Source: Lanius collurio (Eukaryota; Chordata; Aves; Passeriformes; Laniidae). From it: a stretch of 64,000 nt of DNA. Made by a program: the position numbers and the translations under genes. The number at the start of each line of letters is the position of its first letter. Position 1 is the stretch's first letter. Below the pieces are notes generated by a model that saw nothing but the letters and a program-made list of their open reading frames with translations, searched no databases and was not told the origin of the DNA. The DNA is taken from the NCBI GenBank assembly GCA_020086605.1, contig JACBWW010000087.1:1435697-1499696 (forward strand), given 5' to 3'. This document shows, in pieces, positions 61,627-64,000 of the stretch.

Positions 61627-63235
61627 TTTAGGGTTAGGGGTTAGGGCAAGGGTTGGGGTTAGGGTTAGGGGTTAGGGCTAGGGGTAAGCTTAGGGTTAGG
61701 GTTAGCGTTAGGGTTACGGTTAGGTTTAGGGTTTAGGGTTAGGTTTAGTGTTAGGGTTAGGGTTGGGGTTTAGGGTTAGGGTTAAGAATAAGGGTTATTT
61801 ATTCTAGTATTTGGCTTAGGGTTAGGCTTAGGGTTAGGCTTAGGGTTAGGGTTAGGGTTAGGTTTATGGTTTAGTTTAGGTTTAGGGTTAGGGTTAGGGT
61901 TCGGTTTTGTGTTTGTGTTTGGGTGAGTATTTCTGTTAGGTTTAGTGTTGGGATTACAGTCAGGGTTAGGGTTAGGTTGAAGGTTAGCGGTAGGATTAGA
62001 ATTAATGTTGGGGTTTGGTTTAGGCTTAGGGTTAGCTTTAGATTTAGGGATATGTTTAGGTTTAGGGTTAGGATTAGGCTTAGGGTTTACGTTACGGTTA
62101 GGAGTAGAACTTAATGTTTTTTGTTCTACAAGGGTTAGGGTTAAGGTGTCTGTTAGGGTTAGGGTAAGGTTTCGGGTTTGGTTTAGGATTAAGGTTAGGA
62201 GTGGGTTTAGGTTTAAGGTTAGGTTTGGGGTTCGGATTGGGGTTAGGGTTAGGTTTAGGCTTTGGTTTAGGCTTAGGTTTATGCTTAGGCTTAGCTTTAC
62301 ATGTATTGTTAGTGTTAGGGTTAGGATTAGATTTAGTGTTAGGGTTAGGCTTAGGTTTAGGCTTAGAGTTATGGTTAGGGTTCGGTTTAGGTTGAGGGTT
62401 ACTTTTAGTGTTAGAATTTGGGTTAGGGTTAGGTTTAGGGTTCGTGTTAGGTCTTGGGCTAGGTTTAGACTAAGGGTTAGTTTTCGGGTTTGGGTTTGGG
62501 TAAGGGTTGGGTTTAGGGTTTGGGTTTAGCGTTAGGTTTAGGGTTAAGGTTTAGGGTTAGGGTTAAGGGTTTTGGGTACTATTAGGGTTAGGTTTGGTGT
62601 TAGAGTTTGGGTTAGGTTTGGGGTTTGGGGTTAGGGCTAGGGTTATGGTTAGGGTTAGGGTTGGAGTCTAGGTTATGTTTAGGGTTAGGTTTAGGGTTAG
62701 GGTTTGGGTTAGCTTGAGGGTTAGTGTTAGGTTTAGGGTTAGTGTTAGGTTTGGGGTTAGGGTTACGGTTAATGTTAGTTTTTAGGTTTAAGTTTAGGGT
62801 TAGGCTTAGGTTTAGGCTTAGGATTAGGGCTATGGTTTGGGTTAGTTTTAGGGTTAGTTTTCATGTTACGTTTAGGGCTAGTGTTAGGGTTAGGGTTAGT
62901 TTTAGGATTAAGGTTAGGATTTGGGTTTGTGTTGGTGTTAGTGTCATGGTTTAGGTTTTGGTTTAGTCTTTGGTTTAGTGTTAGTGTATGGTTAGGGTTA
63001 GGGTTAGGGTTTGGGCTTGTGTTTGAATTAGGATTAGGGTTTGGGTAAGGTTTAGGTTTAAGTGTTAGGGTTAGAGTTAGGGATTTGGGGTAGGATTAAG
63101 TTTACATTTCGGGTTTGGGTTAGGCTTTATTGTTTTGTTTAGGGTTTAGTGTTAGGATTTGCGTTAGGGTTAGGTTTAGGGTTAGAGTTTGGGTTTGGGG
63201 TAGCATTAGGATTTTGCGTTATGTTTATAGGTTAG
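61627..63235 (+). repeat. Degenerate telomere-like array (TTAGGG variants)
   Basis: About 1.6 kb of TTAGGG, TTTAGGG, TTAGGGG, GTTAGGGC and related variants, with the G-rich strand on plus. Perfect units occur only in short runs (two to four), so it is old or recombined subtelomeric/interstitial telomeric sequence. It continues at 63928-63956 after an LTR insertion. Frames inside it (VRVRF-like repeats) are not genes. Confidence 0.95.
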
Positions 63236-63927
63236 TGTTGGGGAGGATGAATAGGGAAACCTTATAAATATGACTGCTTGGCAAAAGATTCTGAAAATAT
63301 AAAACCTGTAAGCAAAATAGAAATGAAAGCTGGCTTTGAGATATGAGATACCAAGCTTTTAGTTAACGTACAACCAAAAAACAATGGGATAGCCAGCTGA
63401 AGGAGAATCCCTCTGCATTGAACAATGTCTTTAGCAAAGAAGAGGATGCTTCAGCAAACAGAGAAGTCCAAGGGTCAGAGAAACCCTGCCAGCGTGGCAG
63501 GGAAGAAAAAAGCAGTTTTAGAAAGTAGTTTTTAGGAGTTAAAATGTAACACAGTATGGTAATGTAGTAGTTTTGATAGGTTGTATGTAAATTCTATCAG
63601 GATTTCTGTCTTCTATTGATTGGATGTTGTACTATTACCATATTCAGTATAAGAAGAGATATAGTATCATGGAACCAGACTTTTAGGACTTACGCTCTCT
63701 CTCACTCTTACACCCTTACACTCTTACTCTCTCTCACTCTCTATACCTCTCTATCTCTTTCTCTCTCTCTCTCTCGCTCTCTCTGGGCCATGCTCTAAGC
63801 TGTGGCAGTTTAAGCAGAGCTCCTGCACCCACGACCCTTGCAAATAAACTGCACGTTTCAGGAGCCGCCTTGAACTGTAGAAATCACTGAGCCGACTGTG
63901 TCCCGCAGAACCTTTTTATTTTCTACA
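63236..63927 (+). mobile_element. Solo LTR inserted in the telomere-like array
   Basis: 692 bp from TGTTGGGGAGGATG to TTTTCTACA, with AATAAA at 63843-63848 and a TATAAG-type box near 63649. It is flanked by GGTTAG at 63230-63235 and 63928-63933, a possible 6 bp target duplication (ERVK-like size), although the target is itself repetitive. A CT-rich microsatellite lies in its U3/R part (63696-63785). Confidence 0.82.
63696..63785 (+). repeat. (CT)n-rich microsatellite in the LTR
   Basis: CTCTCT-type sequence with ACAC interruptions, with an uninterrupted CT run of about 18 bp near 63757-63775. Confidence 0.85.
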
Positions 63928-63956
63928 GGTTAGGTTTAGGGCTAGGGGTAGGGTAG

Positions 63957-64000
63957 TGTTATAAATGAAATGTCAATTTCATCGAATTAATAATTTGCGT
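63957..64000 (-). mobile_element. LTR of the TGTTATAAAT family, cut by the window end
   Basis: TGTTATAAATGAAATG followed by 'tcaatttcatcgaattaataat' matches the plus-strand left ends of the LTRs at 45688 and 56759. It begins directly after telomere-like sequence (63928-63956), so it too inserted into the array. Confidence 0.82.

Noticed and set aside
61923..63048. Frames of up to 174 codons with VRVRF-type repeats
   Set aside because: They are translations of the degenerate telomere-like repeat.
61627..63235. True chromosome end
   Set aside because: The array is degenerate and non-telomeric DNA (LTRs) follows it, so it is interstitial or subtelomeric, not the terminal repeat itself.

Overview
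This window looks like bird DNA, most likely from a passerine. Three things point that way: several CR1 LINE remnants, an LTR at about 49.2 kb that resembles songbird ERVL LTRs, and a dense set of gamma-type endogenous retroviruses (ERVs). No organism name can be proven from the sequence alone. The right edge holds a 1.6 kb degenerate TTAGGG-like array, so the window is either subtelomeric or contains an interstitial telomeric block.

Region 1 (about 1-30 kb) carries one protein-coding host gene on the minus strand, a casein kinase 1 delta (CSNK1D-type) gene. All coding exons can be placed from 29468 down to 9702. They add up to 1248 nt, giving 415 residues, with an alternative last exon at 11621-11653 giving 409 residues. 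The kinase domain is essentially unchanged from vertebrate CK1 delta, but the regulatory C-terminal tail has drifted. The gene sits in AT-rich sequence. It may be a duplicated paralogue rather than the standard CSNK1D locus. One intron uses a GC-AG splice pair. The promoter side is a CpG island at about 29.3-30.0 kb. A decayed CR1 element on the plus strand and a CR1 fragment on the minus strand lie in the intron between the last exons.

Region 2 (30-34.7 kb) is non-coding as far as can be seen. It has a 17-G run, a pyrimidine-rich tract, a tandem array of about four copies of a 193 bp unit, a second CpG island and LTR-like sequence.

Region 3 (34749-43416) is a provirus with two LTRs, a primer-binding site, a splice donor and a polypurine tract. 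Gag and pol are broken: the start of gag is fused in frame to the middle of reverse transcriptase, and one TGA interrupts RT. Env is one open frame of 825 codons. Its N-terminal part contains a signal peptide followed by an immunoglobulin V-set domain that strongly resembles the first domain of host SIRP (signal-regulatory protein, the CD47 receptor), joined to an ordinary retroviral SU-TM envelope. This apparent host-gene capture is the most striking feature of the window.

Region 4 (44.1-50.2 kb) is a second, older gamma-type ERV on the minus strand (gag, protease, RT, Cys-rich ORF and env SU, all broken). It is split by a solo LTR with a 4 bp target duplication, which itself contains another LTR-like insertion with a 5 bp duplication. 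Region 5 (50.2-64 kb) has GC-rich sequence without a recognisable gene, a roughly 90 bp tandem repeat (52.15-53.76 kb), another LTR next to a remnant exon of a smoothelin-type calponin-homology gene, a CR1 fragment, and the telomere-like array. Two LTRs have inserted into that array, the second running off the window end.
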